Part shown: positions 35,920 to 47,623 of the stretch, piece after piece | Numbering within the stretch: position 1 is the first letter of the stretch | Layout of the letters: every line of letters starts with the position of its first letter | Origin: Diplosphaera chodatii | Lineage: Eukaryota; Chlorophyta; Trebouxiophyceae; Prasiolales; Stichococcaceae | DNA: 64,000 nt | Assembly: GCA_032358165.1 (NCBI GenBank) | Contig: JAALGY010000023.1 | Span: forward strand, 3,472,001 to 3,536,000 | Direction of reading: 5' to 3' | Translations under genes and position numbers: made by a program | The notes under the pieces: model-generated | What the model saw: only the letters and a program-made list of their open reading frames with translations | The model's database searches: none | Told to the model about the DNA's origin: nothing

Positions 35920-38900
35920 ATGGGCCCGCCAGCAGCATGCCTCTGGCAAATGCCGCACGGCGCTGCACTGGGCGCCACCATGGGGGCCAGGCTGCCCGTG
36001 CCAGCCTCAGCCCGCCAGTTCAGCATGAACAGCAGGGGGTTCGCTGCCGCTGCAGCGTCAGCAGCAGGAGGCTGCGGCAGCGTCGGGCAGCATGGGCTTG
36101 GCCTGCGGTCCACCCCGCATGTGCCGCAGGTGTGTGCTGTGCTGACGTTAGGCAGCCCAGATCAGCACCGTAACCGTCACGAAGTACGTCGAAACAAGCT
36201 TTGCTAGTGCCTGCAGGGCGCCTGTGCATGGCCGCGCACAAGGTGTGGCGCCGCAAAGTCTGCGCCTGCGCCAGCGGCTGACCAGGGGACGGCAACCCCG
36301 CCGCCGCAGCAGAGCGCGGCGCCGCTCAGCCGTGAGGAGCACAACAAGCTGCAGGCTGCGGCGTTCAGCGACCCCGCCAGAGTGCAGAGGTCCCTGCAGC
36401 CGCCTGATGAGGAAATGCAGAAGGTGAGTCTGGCTATGGTTTCTCCAGCCCTTGTCCAGAGGCACTGCCGGCAGCAGTGCAGGGCACCTACCTCATCATG
36501 CATAGCAGGTTGGGCTATCTGCCGACATGAGCGTGCTGCTTCGACAGAGGCTGGAGCGCATCGCAGCAGCGGTGCCGGGTCTTGGGCCCGCCTCAAGAGT
36601 GATCGACGTCGGCTGTGGCGCAGGCGCCCTGATACCATACCTGCAGGTGCAGATATGCAAGAAGGTTGCTTGCCGAAGCTCTCTGCTTGCATCACACCAC
36701 CTCTGCTGTTGGTGCTAGCCGCTGTTGAGGCGTTGCACACACACGGGGCAGGCTGACAGGAGGTGTCACGTGTGTGGTCTGAACCGCAATCCGTCATGCT
36801 CCATATGTTGGTGACGTGCGTCTGTCCGTATGCTCCATACATTGATGTCGTGCTTCAGCCGAAAGCTTCATGTTGACGGTCCACGCTGCTGTGGCACGAC
36901 AGGCGCAGGGCGTGCGGGATATTCTCGCAGTGGACCTGGCGCAGCCGATGCTGGACGCGGTCGCGCAGCGGCACCCGCCGCCCGGCAGCCCTGACACCGA
37001 GCTCGGGGTGAGTGCTTGACACATCTGCTGCCGCTGCAGTTGCTTCAGCTTGCGGCAGCTGAATGTGCACCTTGCGCAAGGGCGTCCAACTGGGTGCTAT
37101 GCACATGCCCTGAGCTCTGCATTGGTGCCGCTTGATGCAGACCCATAGCGAAGCATAAGCTGCCCACGCCACTTCGTCTGCCCTGGGTTCCCACCACTGC
37201 GCTCCTCTCCAGCTGTGGCACACCATGCTGCATGCAGACGTGTCTCAGCAGCACCTACCAGTCTCCCTCTCTGCTGCAGGTGCGGACCTGGTGCGGAGAC
37301 ATTGTTGACCTGCCAGCCGCCGAGGGCCCAGTGGATGCAATATTCTTCAATTCCAGCTTTGCCCACATGCACGACCAGCGCGCGGCGTTGTGGGCGGCGT
37401 GCCGTCTGCTGCGGCCGGGCGGCCACATCGTTCTGGCGCATCCCCTGGGCAGGTGCGGTTATCACACCATGCAGCGGCAAGTGTTTGCGTACTAGCGCAT
37501 GCCGTTGTTGCTGCTGCTAGTGCGTACCCTGATGATAGTCAGCAGCGAACCTGCCGCAGCGGGAGCCTGCAGAGCACAAAAGACAGTGCAACTTCGAGCA
37601 CATGACAGGATCATGTTGCTGTGTAGCAGCTGCTGTCCATGCATATCCTCAGGATACACACAGGCTGTGCGCTCATGGACAAGGCGTCTTTCCCGTACAG
37701 GTTCTGGAGCAGCAGGCTGACGCAGCAGGACCCCAAGCAGGTGCCGCACCTTCTGCCGGGCGTAGCAGAACTGCAGCAGCTGATCCACGACCTGCCGCTG
37801 CACAGTGCCGACGCACAGAGCCTCCGCAACAGCCTGTACCCTGACGGCTCGCTGCCGGATGGCATGTACCTGAGGGTCCTGCAGGCGATCCCTGACTTCT
37901 GACAGCATGTGTATTTTGCATTGCATCTGCCTGTGCATGCCAAGAGTACAACAAACCCGGTCAGCATTATTGGCGGGTGGCTGCCAGCAACCTTATTTGG
38001 CAGTGATGGTCGACCGTTAAGCTGGTGATCTCAAGTTGTACAGGTGCCAGAGGGCTATGTCTTCGATAACATGTACTACAACTGGAACCTCATTGACACG
38101 GTGAGGACAGCAGCCGGCACTTTGCAATCCCTGCCCTACATCATGCATAATCGCCTCTGACATTGCCAGCAGTTCGTTGGTGCCAGCCAGTGACCCAGTG
38201 GACCACAAGCCTCCCGGTGCTGCTCATGGCAGGGCACATACCGTGTCTTCACACATGACGGCTTCAAGCTGCGGCGTCAGCCCCAGCCCATCGTCTGGAA
38301 GGCGGAGGTCATCACGGGGTTCGGCAACCGCCAGAAGGGCCTGGTGAGCTGCAGGCTTCGGCTCAATATCACCTGTGCTGCGTTGCCGGCAACTTGGCAG
38401 CGAGCTCTGGCCGCTGAATTGCCCTTTTGGAAGCGTTCTGTCAGTCGACTGCCTGCATGTTCCACTGCAGGGCATGTATGTTCAGCACTGCAGTGGCTGG
38501 GCACCCTCACGCACCCCCCGCACCATTTGTGCATGAGGGGTACCTAGTAGCATAGTAGCGGGCGCGCTGGGGGTGGTGGAATCGCATTCAGACCGATGCC
38601 AAAGAAGCTTGCAGCTCTGATGCTATGTATCTGATCTGCTGCAGCTGCCAATGGCCAACCTGGACACACAGGACTGCCGCAGGCGCTTGGGGCAGTGCTT
38701 CGACCTGCCAGGGGACCCCGTAGCTGACGCCATCACGCCGCGGCTCTGGCAGATGCCTGCTGGCATGTACTTTGGGTGCGCTGCAGGACATCTGGCCTGC
38801 TCTCAGCATAGCATGCTGGCAAGCCTTGACTTCAGCTGTCAAATCGTAGCAGGGCTTGCTGCGTTGCATGAAATGCGCCTGATGAGTGTCAGTTGGCCAT

Positions 38901-40940
38901 CGCTGCTGCAGATTTGCGAAGCTGGACAGGGGCAGCAACTCTGGTCGACCTGACGCTGACTTTGAGACATGCAGCATGATCATGAGCATCAGTGAGCGTG
39001 CAGCACAGGCAGACGACGACAGCGTCACAGTCGAGGTACCTGAGCTTGCGACGCAAGCTGATGATAGAAGGGAAAACATTTTCAGTATGCACGCTACCCG
39101 GAGGTGTCGACTGTGAGGTCTCATGTATATATTGCATGCAGGTGCACGTCTTTGACCATGAGTTTTCCTCAGACTTCATTGGGCTCAAGATGTACGTCCA
39201 AGTCTGTGGATTCCTCAGGTAGACCAGCCCGTCAATCGTCATCCAGTGCTCCTGCTTGCTCTATGGGCAACAGCCCGCCTTGCCACACCGCCTGCTGGGG
39301 ATGGCAGTACTTGAACAGCAGCAGCCTACTGCACAGCAAGTCTGGCAGGCTGACAGTCTGACAGTCGTTCAGCGTGATCAGCTCGCAGACTCGTCGTCGC
39401 TGTAGTGCCCTTGAACAACCATGACAGCAAGCTATGAGTCGACTTTGTTGCTGTGCACCTGCTGTGCAGGCCCGAGCTGGAGCTTGATGACACGTCAGCG
39501 CAGCTGGCGCAGCTTCACACAGACATAGGTGCGGCTCCACATCTGGGAGGCAGTGCATATGTCACCAAGGTATTCCTATCCTTCAGACTGTTTGGTGCCT
39601 TTATTTGCCGAGCAATGACGTCCAAATTAACGGTGCTGTAGATCTGGCAAGGGTGCAGCTGGCGTTGCCAACGCCTCAGAAGTGGAAGACGTCAGGTCTC
39701 GTTCCAGCATGCTGACGACCCTATTGCCAAACTACAGCGAGAGGCGGCAGCTCGGCGTCAGCCACAGGCAGGGTCTGTGTTTTGAGTCTATGAAGCTCAT
39801 GTGCTAACGAACGCTCTATATAGGCATTGCGCTGACCAGGTGGTGCGATCATCAGCAGCTGGCTTGGAGTAACTTTCGACCACGCTTGATGCTGCAGGGC
39901 ACGTCGCGAGCGTCGCAGCTGCCTGTCAACATGTACGACGTGCTGCTGTACAACAAGGTGGCTGACGTGCTGAATGCGCAGCCCAAGCGCAACAAACTTG
40001 CGACCTTCTCCGCAGTAGGTAAGGTGCACCAGTGCGGCAGAGATGCAACGCGTAGGTGTGTGAGACCTGTCATTCGTCCTGCTGACAAGGGCATGTACTA
40101 CGATGTACTGCAGGACACTGTCACCTACTTCATATCTGCATGAGGAATGATGTGTGCAAGCTATCTGCCTGCTGTGCCTGCACTGCAGCGAAGGCACTGG
40201 ACATTCCAGTCACAAAGGTGACACAAGCGGTACGTGCAGCAGGCAGCAGGGGTATCACCGCTGGCATGCCAGATGTTCACCAAGAGACCCTTGACGCCGC
40301 TGCTCACTCCGCCTTCCTTGACAATCTGGCATACCTCGTGGGTGACGACATCACCAGGAACATACCTCAAGGGTGCGCATGTGTCCATGTGCTGACGGCT
40401 GCTGCTCAATATACCTAGGGTCGTCGTTGCGCGTCACAAGTGGCAGAGCTTGTCATGGGTGGGTGGAAATACCTGCTGCATCCCAGCTGACAATAAGATT
40501 GATGTTGATGGCACTTGCGGAGAGTAGACGGCTGAAAAAGAATGTCACGCAAATAGCAGGCTGCACTGCAGAGACACAACATGTGCGCGTGTTTGCAGGG
40601 AGCTGCGGGAGCGCATAGAGGCAGCACTGCCATCTGATGACTTTCTACACGTCAACATCCTGCAGTACCGTTATCTTGCACACGCCCCACTGGGCCGTCC
40701 CTTGACACGAAACGAGGTGCGGGCAGAGACCACATTGGACGGTGATGTCTCGTAGCATGTCAGGTACTATCTGGCTGCTCTGTATGTGGCTGTGATGATA
40801 TCTTTCGCCAACTCTGCTCTATGTTCATGTGCCAGGTGGCGGGTTCGTGTGTCCATTCAATCGACATCAAGCGCGTGCGGCAGATCGAGCTGAACGCCAT
40901 AGCTATTCTGAGGGACAACGTACAGAAGGGGCTGCAGTAG
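35920..40940 (+). CDS. Array copy D: methyltransferase - altered riboflavin kinase - sigma-like
   Basis: Exons: 35920-36129, 36217-36423, 36548-36646, 36903-37007, 37280-37452, 37701-37884, 38044-38100, 38233-38343, 38645-38775, 38912-39035, 39142-39218, 39470-39528, 39642-about 39700, 39898-40018, 40189-40372, 40599-40716, 40836-40940. They give about 707 aa. The methyltransferase is well kept (VIDVGCGAGALIPYLQ). The kinase is altered: GFGNRQKGL then LPMANL in place of GFPTANL, and IMSISERAAQ in place of the NIGxxPT loop. VEVHVFDHEF is kept. The sigma-like part is intact: LPVNMYDVLLYNKVADVL, ILQYRYLAHA, then a short HTH exon IKRVRQIELNA. Exon 13 runs into TGA at 39713-39715 unless a weak GTTCCA donor at 39701 is used, so the protein may instead stop there without its sigma part. 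Confidence 0.72.
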
Positions 40941-41804
40941 GCCTGTGCAACGACTGCAACCTTGCAGCAGGTTGAATGGAGCCGCCAGAAACACTCCCAA
41001 AATGAATCACATGAATTGATAGTAGGCCGGCCCGAATGGAGTGATCCACATCAAGCACTGTACACATCTCATTTGACATGCACTATTCGAAGGTCTGGAT
41101 GACGCACGGCATCCTTGTACTGCTGCCACGCTGCTTCATATGGCATTCTGGGATCAGACCGCATGCCCTGCTGCTCTGGGACGCCCAAAGCTAGCTCGTG
41201 TACATGGGATCTAGGCTGAGTGTTCAAGTGTGCAGAGATGGTTGCACTGGTGCAAAGCAGCTGCTGCAATGCTGCTGGCATTTCACTGCAGCCAGGTTGC
41301 ACATGCACAAAGCAGCTCCCACAGGAGGGGCACCGCACTCATTGTCATGTTTCACCCTTAAATATCAGGACTGCTTGACGCTCACCGCACCAATTTATAT
41401 CTGAAGCTGCATGAGCATTTTCTGAGATCAGTCGCACGGCTGTGGCTCCGCTACAACGATGTTGCACTTGTAGATCAGCCGTTCGAACGGTCCGCTGAAG
41501 GCGTTGCAGGCGAGATGGCCCCAGGGTCGTCTCGACTGCCGTGAGATACATGTTACACAATGCGGAACCTCAATAGCTATAAGCCACTTGTCTCCGTCAT
41601 GGTTTCTTCTGCATGCCAGCCAGATGCTCGTAGCTGTATATCTAGGTCGCCTGTTTGTGTTTGGGTCCAGTGAACCAACATCAGCAGTCAGCCCAAACGT
41701 CACCTCCAGATCACGCTGCGGGAGACACAACCCACATGGAAGGCCTGCGGTCTGCAAGCAAGCTCTAAAGTAGCCGGCTGCAGCCGCGCCAGCCATCCAG
41801 TATC
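40941..41804. other. Spacer between array copies D and E
   Basis: No gene found. It contains a 17-base word (41482-41498) shared with the spacer after copy G. Confidence 0.5.
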
Positions 41805-44800
41805 ATGGCGTTGCTGCCTGCATGCATGCGCTCAGGGCAATGCCTCACTGCTGACGCCACTACCAGCAGCAAATTGCGCCGGCCAGCATGGTACTCAAAC
41901 AACCTGCAATGTTTGACACCGCTGAAGCGGTCAGGATTCATGAGCTGCGGCGCATTCAGGCGGCGTGGCATCGGCCCACTGTTTGCCGCGCAGGTTGGCA
42001 CTGCTGTTGCCTCTGAACGATCTTATCAGCACGGTACCAACAACAGCTCAGAATCATGCTTTGCACTCCGCATAAGATCGCCGACGTGTGCTGCACATAC
42101 AGAGCGCAGCGGATGTGCCATGGCGGCAGACGCGCGCAGGGGGAACCGTGGTGCTGAGCCGCGAGCAGCACAACGCAATGCAAGCCGCCGTGTTCAGCAA
42201 GCCTGCCACTGTCGAAAAGATGATGCAGTCGCCAGAGGCGCTGGATAGGAGCGCTCAAAAGGTGCATGTTGCCTCAGGCCGTGGAGATCGACTGTGATCT
42301 CCATTATGCACTGCGGCGGCGGCAACCATCGATCTGGCAGTCAACTGCACACCTCACGAAGCAATACACGATTGTGCCGTGCCCAGCAACCGTGTGCTGG
42401 CTGGGACAGGTGCTGCAGCGCATCGTGGCAGCAGTTCCTGAACTTGGACCAGATGCCAGGGTCATCACTGTTGGCTTCGGCACCATCGTCCTGATACCAT
42501 ACCTGCAGGTGCACCTTCCCCTCTCAGACGGGAAAGCACGCGCTTTGCAGCTGACTACATCCGCCATGCTGTCGACACACTCTGCTGCAGCATGTGTGTG
42601 CCAAACGCACAGTGGCCTATGTGCTGTCGCCCAAATGCAGGATAAGCCGACTCCTTATGAATTACACACTGCTGGCCACAGGCGCGTGGGGTGCAGGACA
42701 TCCTCATGTTGGACCTGGCGCAGCCGATGCTAGACGCGGTGGCGCAGCGGCACCCGCCGCCCAGCATCCTCGGCAACGAGCCAGGAGTGCGCACACGGAC
42801 TGTTCATTGCCGTTCACCGCTGGGGCCGTCATGCCACTATTTGAACCAGATGTTGCACATCTGCTATCTAGGTGAACTCATCTGCGTCTGGCAGTCCTGA
42901 GTGCGCTCGATTGCATCACGCACAGGTACGCACATGGTGCGGCGACATAGTCGACCTGCCAGCAGCCCAGGGGCCCGCCGACGCGGTGTTCTTCAACGCC
43001 AGCTTCGGTCATGTGCACGACCAGCACGAGGCGCTGTGGGCGGCGTGCCGCCTGCTGCGGCCGGGCGGCCACATCGCCATCAGCCATCCTAGTGGCATGT
43101 CAGCAGCTACGCTACACTGTCTTCTGCTGTATACCTGCACAATGACTCTGCTGCAGCAGTCTGTAAGCATGCAACGTGCTAACTGAGGTAGGCTCGTCTT
43201 GAGCATGGTGCCTCACACACTACGTACGTTTGGAACTGCTTTGCACAACAAAGCACCTGAGCTGAGAAATGGGTTGCTATATGCAGCGCATGGTGCTGTC
43301 CGCTGTTGCGGTGGCACCACACACATGTGCGGCATGCTCTGCCGGGGGTGGCCGAGCTGCAGCGGCTGATCCACGACCTGCACGACCTGCCGCTGAGGTG
43401 TGCGGATCCGAAGCGCCTGCATGCCAGGCTGTACCCTGACGGCGCCTGTTCGGACGGCACCTACTTGCGGGTTCTGCAGGTGATGGCCTCTACCCTCTCT
43501 GTATACCCTGTTTACTTGTCAGTACTGAAGGAGCTTGGTTAGTTGGTCGTGCTGCACCTTGATTAGCATGAGATTGATATGAACTATTGTATGTACGTGT
43601 GACTGCCAGGTACTGGAGGGATATGCGTTCGAGAGCATGTACCACAACGCCAGCAGCTGCAAGGAGTACAGTGCTTCAGTGTGATACTCATACATGCCTC
43701 ACTATTGACCTCGTGTTCTGCTGCCGCAATGCGCATGTTTTGCTGTCCACCACTTCTTTCATGTCATCACAATCTCTGGTGTCTTGCTGGTATGGTAGAC
43801 ATCTGTCAACAATGTTGCCATGCATCAAGCAAGCGCCGCCTTTACAGTGTCAACAGCTCTACAAACAGGACTCGGTAGAAGTCAACAAGGTCCGAAGTGA
43901 GCCCCAGCCGGTCTTCTGGAGGTCGAAGGTCGTCAGGGGCTTTGGCCATAGCAGCAGGGACCTACTGAGGAACAGAGTGCTTCGGGGATGCAGCCGACCC
44001 TGCAACGAGGTTGGCGTTGCAAAAGCTGCCGTCTGCGTCAAAAACACATACAGCACACTGTGCCGCACTCACTATTGGATTTGCAACCGAGCTGTAGTTG
44101 AGATGCAGCAATGTTGTAGCATCAAGAAACATGCAGCAGGTGCACTGACCCTTGTTGCTCTCGGCTTCAGGAGACCGCCGCCAAAGACCCGCTGCACACA
44201 AAGCAGCAGTGCTTTCACCTGGCGGGGGATCCCAGAGCCGACACCACCATGCCATGGCTCTGGCGAATGTCCACTGGTGTATACTTCGGGTGCGGTGCCT
44301 AGTTTCAGCCATGCAATCACGTTAAGTGAATGGTACTGTTGCATTTCTTTGTGGAACTCTACGCTGCATCAACATAGTGGTGCGATCTGCTCACATTCGC
44401 CTCGCTATGGATCTGCAACACACCCCTCATCAGCTGACCATGCAGCATCATTGCGGCGTGACACCGTGTCAAGTATCGCTCTCATCTGCACTGAAACTGG
44501 TGCAGGTTCGCAAAGCTGAGCCACTTGCGGAAAGGGGCCAGGTGCCACCGCCCAGACGTAGATTGCAAGGTACACAGCATGGTTATGATCATCCGCAGGC
44601 ACCCGACAATGGCAGTCGGCGGCTGTGTCGTCAGGGTTGAGGTACTGGACGTCTCGCATGCCAATGGTGAACCCTACAGCATATCATGATAAGATGCGCA
44701 CGCTGATATCAGGACACTTACAAGCTGCGCGCGGTGGCTTGCAGGTGCAGGTCTTCGATCACACCTACTCCTCCACCTTCTATGGGTTCGACATGTCAGT

Positions 44801-46635
44801 GCTGATCTGCGGGTTTCTCAGGTACAGTGTCACTTGATGGAGACCCTGGCTGATGTCGCATTCTTACACGCAGCCCTGTTCTGTCCTGCTGCTGAAACAG
44901 CTCAGCCTGATAGCATGCCACCACAGTGCGTGGCTACATTGTAAGGCTGCTTGTCCTTACATAATGGCTGGTCAGCCCCGCCCATGTAGCACCAGGGCTG
45001 GCAGGACCACCCGACCATGCATAATGCTGCTGCTGAGTAGTGCTGCTGGCTTGCAGGCCAGAGATTAGCTTTGACAGCCTATCAGCACACAGGGCTCAGG
45101 TTCTCACTGATATAGGTAAGATGGACCGCCAGACATGCCAGGTTGGTTGAAGATGCCTGTGCAATAAGGTGACTACCTCCCGCCTTTCCAGCATCATGGT
45201 GAGTGCTCTGCAAGACTACAAGAACACAAGAAGGTTCAACCCTCGCAGGCATGGTAAGGGCGCAGCTGGCATTGCCGCAGCCACAGAGCTGGAAGCAGAC
45301 CAACTTCCAGCCCATCGAGGCTTATCTTGCATACCCAAAGCAGCGGGCAGCAGGGCATCAGCAGGTAGCTAATACTAGGACCCCGACACCGTGTGTATGG
45401 ACGGTGATGCATACCCAGCCTGCCTCTATCCTGTTCAGCATCGGATGCGTGGGCAAGGCATGAGCAGCATGAGCATCAATGGTCAGGATTGATGCGCAGG
45501 ATAATTGGAGCGGGGTGCTGCTGCCAGCAAGCATGTATGAGGTGTGCTTGTATAACAGGGCGGCCAGCACATTGAACGCGCAGCTGGGGCGTGATCACCC
45601 AGCGACGTTTGGCGATATTGGTGTGTCCCAGCATGTCACCCAGATCTAGTGTTAAGCTTGCATGGATGTAGATTTTGGGGCAAATGCATTGGCTATCATC
45701 TCATCTGGCATGGCGGTCAAGTGCGTCTACTGTGTCATGTGTGCTGCTAAGCTGTGTTCCATTGCGTCCATTGCAGCAAGGGTGCTGGCCCTGCCAGTCA
45801 CCAGGGTCGTGCACCAGCTGTGTGCGTCAAGTGAGGGTGACAGCCTCAGCACGCCAGCGGGTGCGTCTCAGTCCAGGAAGTCTGGCGCGTTTGCCAGCTT
45901 GGTGTACAGTCTGGCATCCGAGTGCGGCATCATCATCGATGCCTGCCCTCGGCTGTGAGCATGCAGTGTTGGTCGTGGCATCTGTACTTGCATTCCGCAC
46001 CATCTAGGAACGACCTGCTTTCCTGCTTTCCATGCGGGTTGTTGCTTGATGCCAATGCTGGCAGCTCATCCGCTCTGCATTGTTGCAATAATGCCGCCTG
46101 TCATATGGCTACTAGCGCATTTCAGGCGTCGCTGGGCATGCAGTCGCACCGAGTATGCATGGCAGTCTGGTCACAATTCAACATGCAACAGGGTACTAAC
46201 ATAACCAAGCTGCTCTGACTGTTCACCTGAATGACCCGGCGGCCCAACATTGTGCCCTCTCTGCATGTGTAGGCGTTTCCCAGAGCTGGTATCCCTGTTC
46301 CTAGAGGAGATGGAGCGGCGCCCACACAATGTTCTGTTCTATCGATATGGCCTGCACCCAGCTGCGCACAGGCGGCCTCTCGCTGCCGGAGAGGTACGGA
46401 CCATGACGCACCCTCGTGGCAGTGGCAGGTGTTGAGTCCCATCCGCCGTCAGCACCCCCAAGAACATCAACATGTATACGGACTTCCATGTTGATGCTTT
46501 GATATTATGGCCTTCAAGCAGATCGGGGATCTATACGGCCTCAAGGCTGCACGTGTGCGGCAGATCGAGCGCAGCGCCATCGAGTTGCTCAGGGAAGCGC
46601 TGCGCTCGGAGCTGGAGCCTGCAGATGACAGTTGA
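41805..46635 (+). CDS. Array copy E: methyltransferase and kinase motifs decayed, sigma region 4 well kept
   Basis: 17 exons: 41805-41993, 42103-42261, 42410-42508, 42682-42786, 42926-43098, 43287-43479, 43610-43678, 43857-44009 (or 43976), 44171-44289, 44506-44641, 44745-44821, 45057-45115, 45249-45364, 45500-45620, 45777-45921, 46273-46393, 46522-46635. They give about 715 aa, open throughout. Methyltransferase motif I reads VITVGFGTIVLI and loses the third Gly of GxGxG. The kinase PTAN segment is replaced by ETAAKDPLHTK. The NIG loop is now IIRRHPTM, and the catalytic-Glu strand reads VEVQVFDH. In contrast region 4 is the most sigma-like of all copies: HNVLFYRYGLHP and IGDLYGLKAARVRQIERSA. 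Several donors differ from the family pattern (GTTGGC at exons 1 and 8, GTGTGA at exon 7). Confidence 0.72.
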
Positions 46636-47623
46636 GCGGCACACGCGGCATGCTGCGTCATGCTTCACATTGCACACTGAAGATGCAACAAGCGGCATGG
46701 CTGGGGCAGTGTCCAGTTTAAAGATTGGGTCGATCAGAGGCCTGCGGAAAATTGCTGGTGACTGGTGCGGCCGGCAGGCACCACGTTTTCTTGGGCTTTG
46801 TGCACAATGCCGCCGCCGGCTCGCAGAGGATATACGCAGAAGTGCGCAGCGCGGCAGGCTGGGCATGGACCGATGCCGTGTGACCCTGGTAGCAGGCAGC
46901 TGCTGGCGTGTGCTGCTGCTGCTATGTGTATGGAGGCACTTGATATGTAGTGACAGCTATGATGCCTTGGAGGCTTGACAGTGGTGCACGCACCTAGAAT
47001 TAGTGCTGCATTCAGTGCATGAACAACGTCATGACATGCACGGCTCTGCACATGCGACCAGCTGAGAAGCGCGACAGGGCAGACTGTGGCATCCACAAAT
47101 CTCTGCCGTGATCACTATCATCTGCCTACCGCAAACCACTGCGCGCCTGAGTTTGCAACTTGGGTCCTCTCCCCGATGTGATGTGCGCACACAATTTTCT
47201 GCAGAACTGCAGGCTGTCATGGTGCTGGGCGTCTGGACTGCTGAGAGCGACATAAACAACGTGCTTCTTATGCTGACATGTTGCATGCGTGTTGTAAGAA
47301 GGGCTGCACTTGCAGATCACCTTGTCAACAGAGCCGCTGACCGAATAGCTGTGGGACAGCGGAGAGGATCAAGTGACATCGCAGACCTGTGTGCTTGGTC
47401 CTTACGCTGACATCGATGTGGGTTATGCACAGCTGCATGCTGTGCAAACACACTGCACTTGCACATGCAGGGCCTCGGACTGTCCGAGGCAGTCCTGAGC
47501 ACATCACATGAGGATGGGACACCTCACCGGACTCCTCGAGCACATCAACTCCGCTGCGTCACCATGCGCATGGTTTGATAGGATCTCGAGGCTACAGCAT
47601 GCCGTAGTAAATACCTCAAAGCC
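46636..47623. other. Spacer between array copies E and F
   Basis: At nearly 1 kb this is the longest spacer in the array. Short open frames only, none recognisable. Confidence 0.5.

Noticed and set aside
41069..41338. Minus-strand 89-codon frame between copies D and E
   Set aside because: The composition is ordinary but there is no family resemblance, splice context or repeat elsewhere. Not enough to call a gene.
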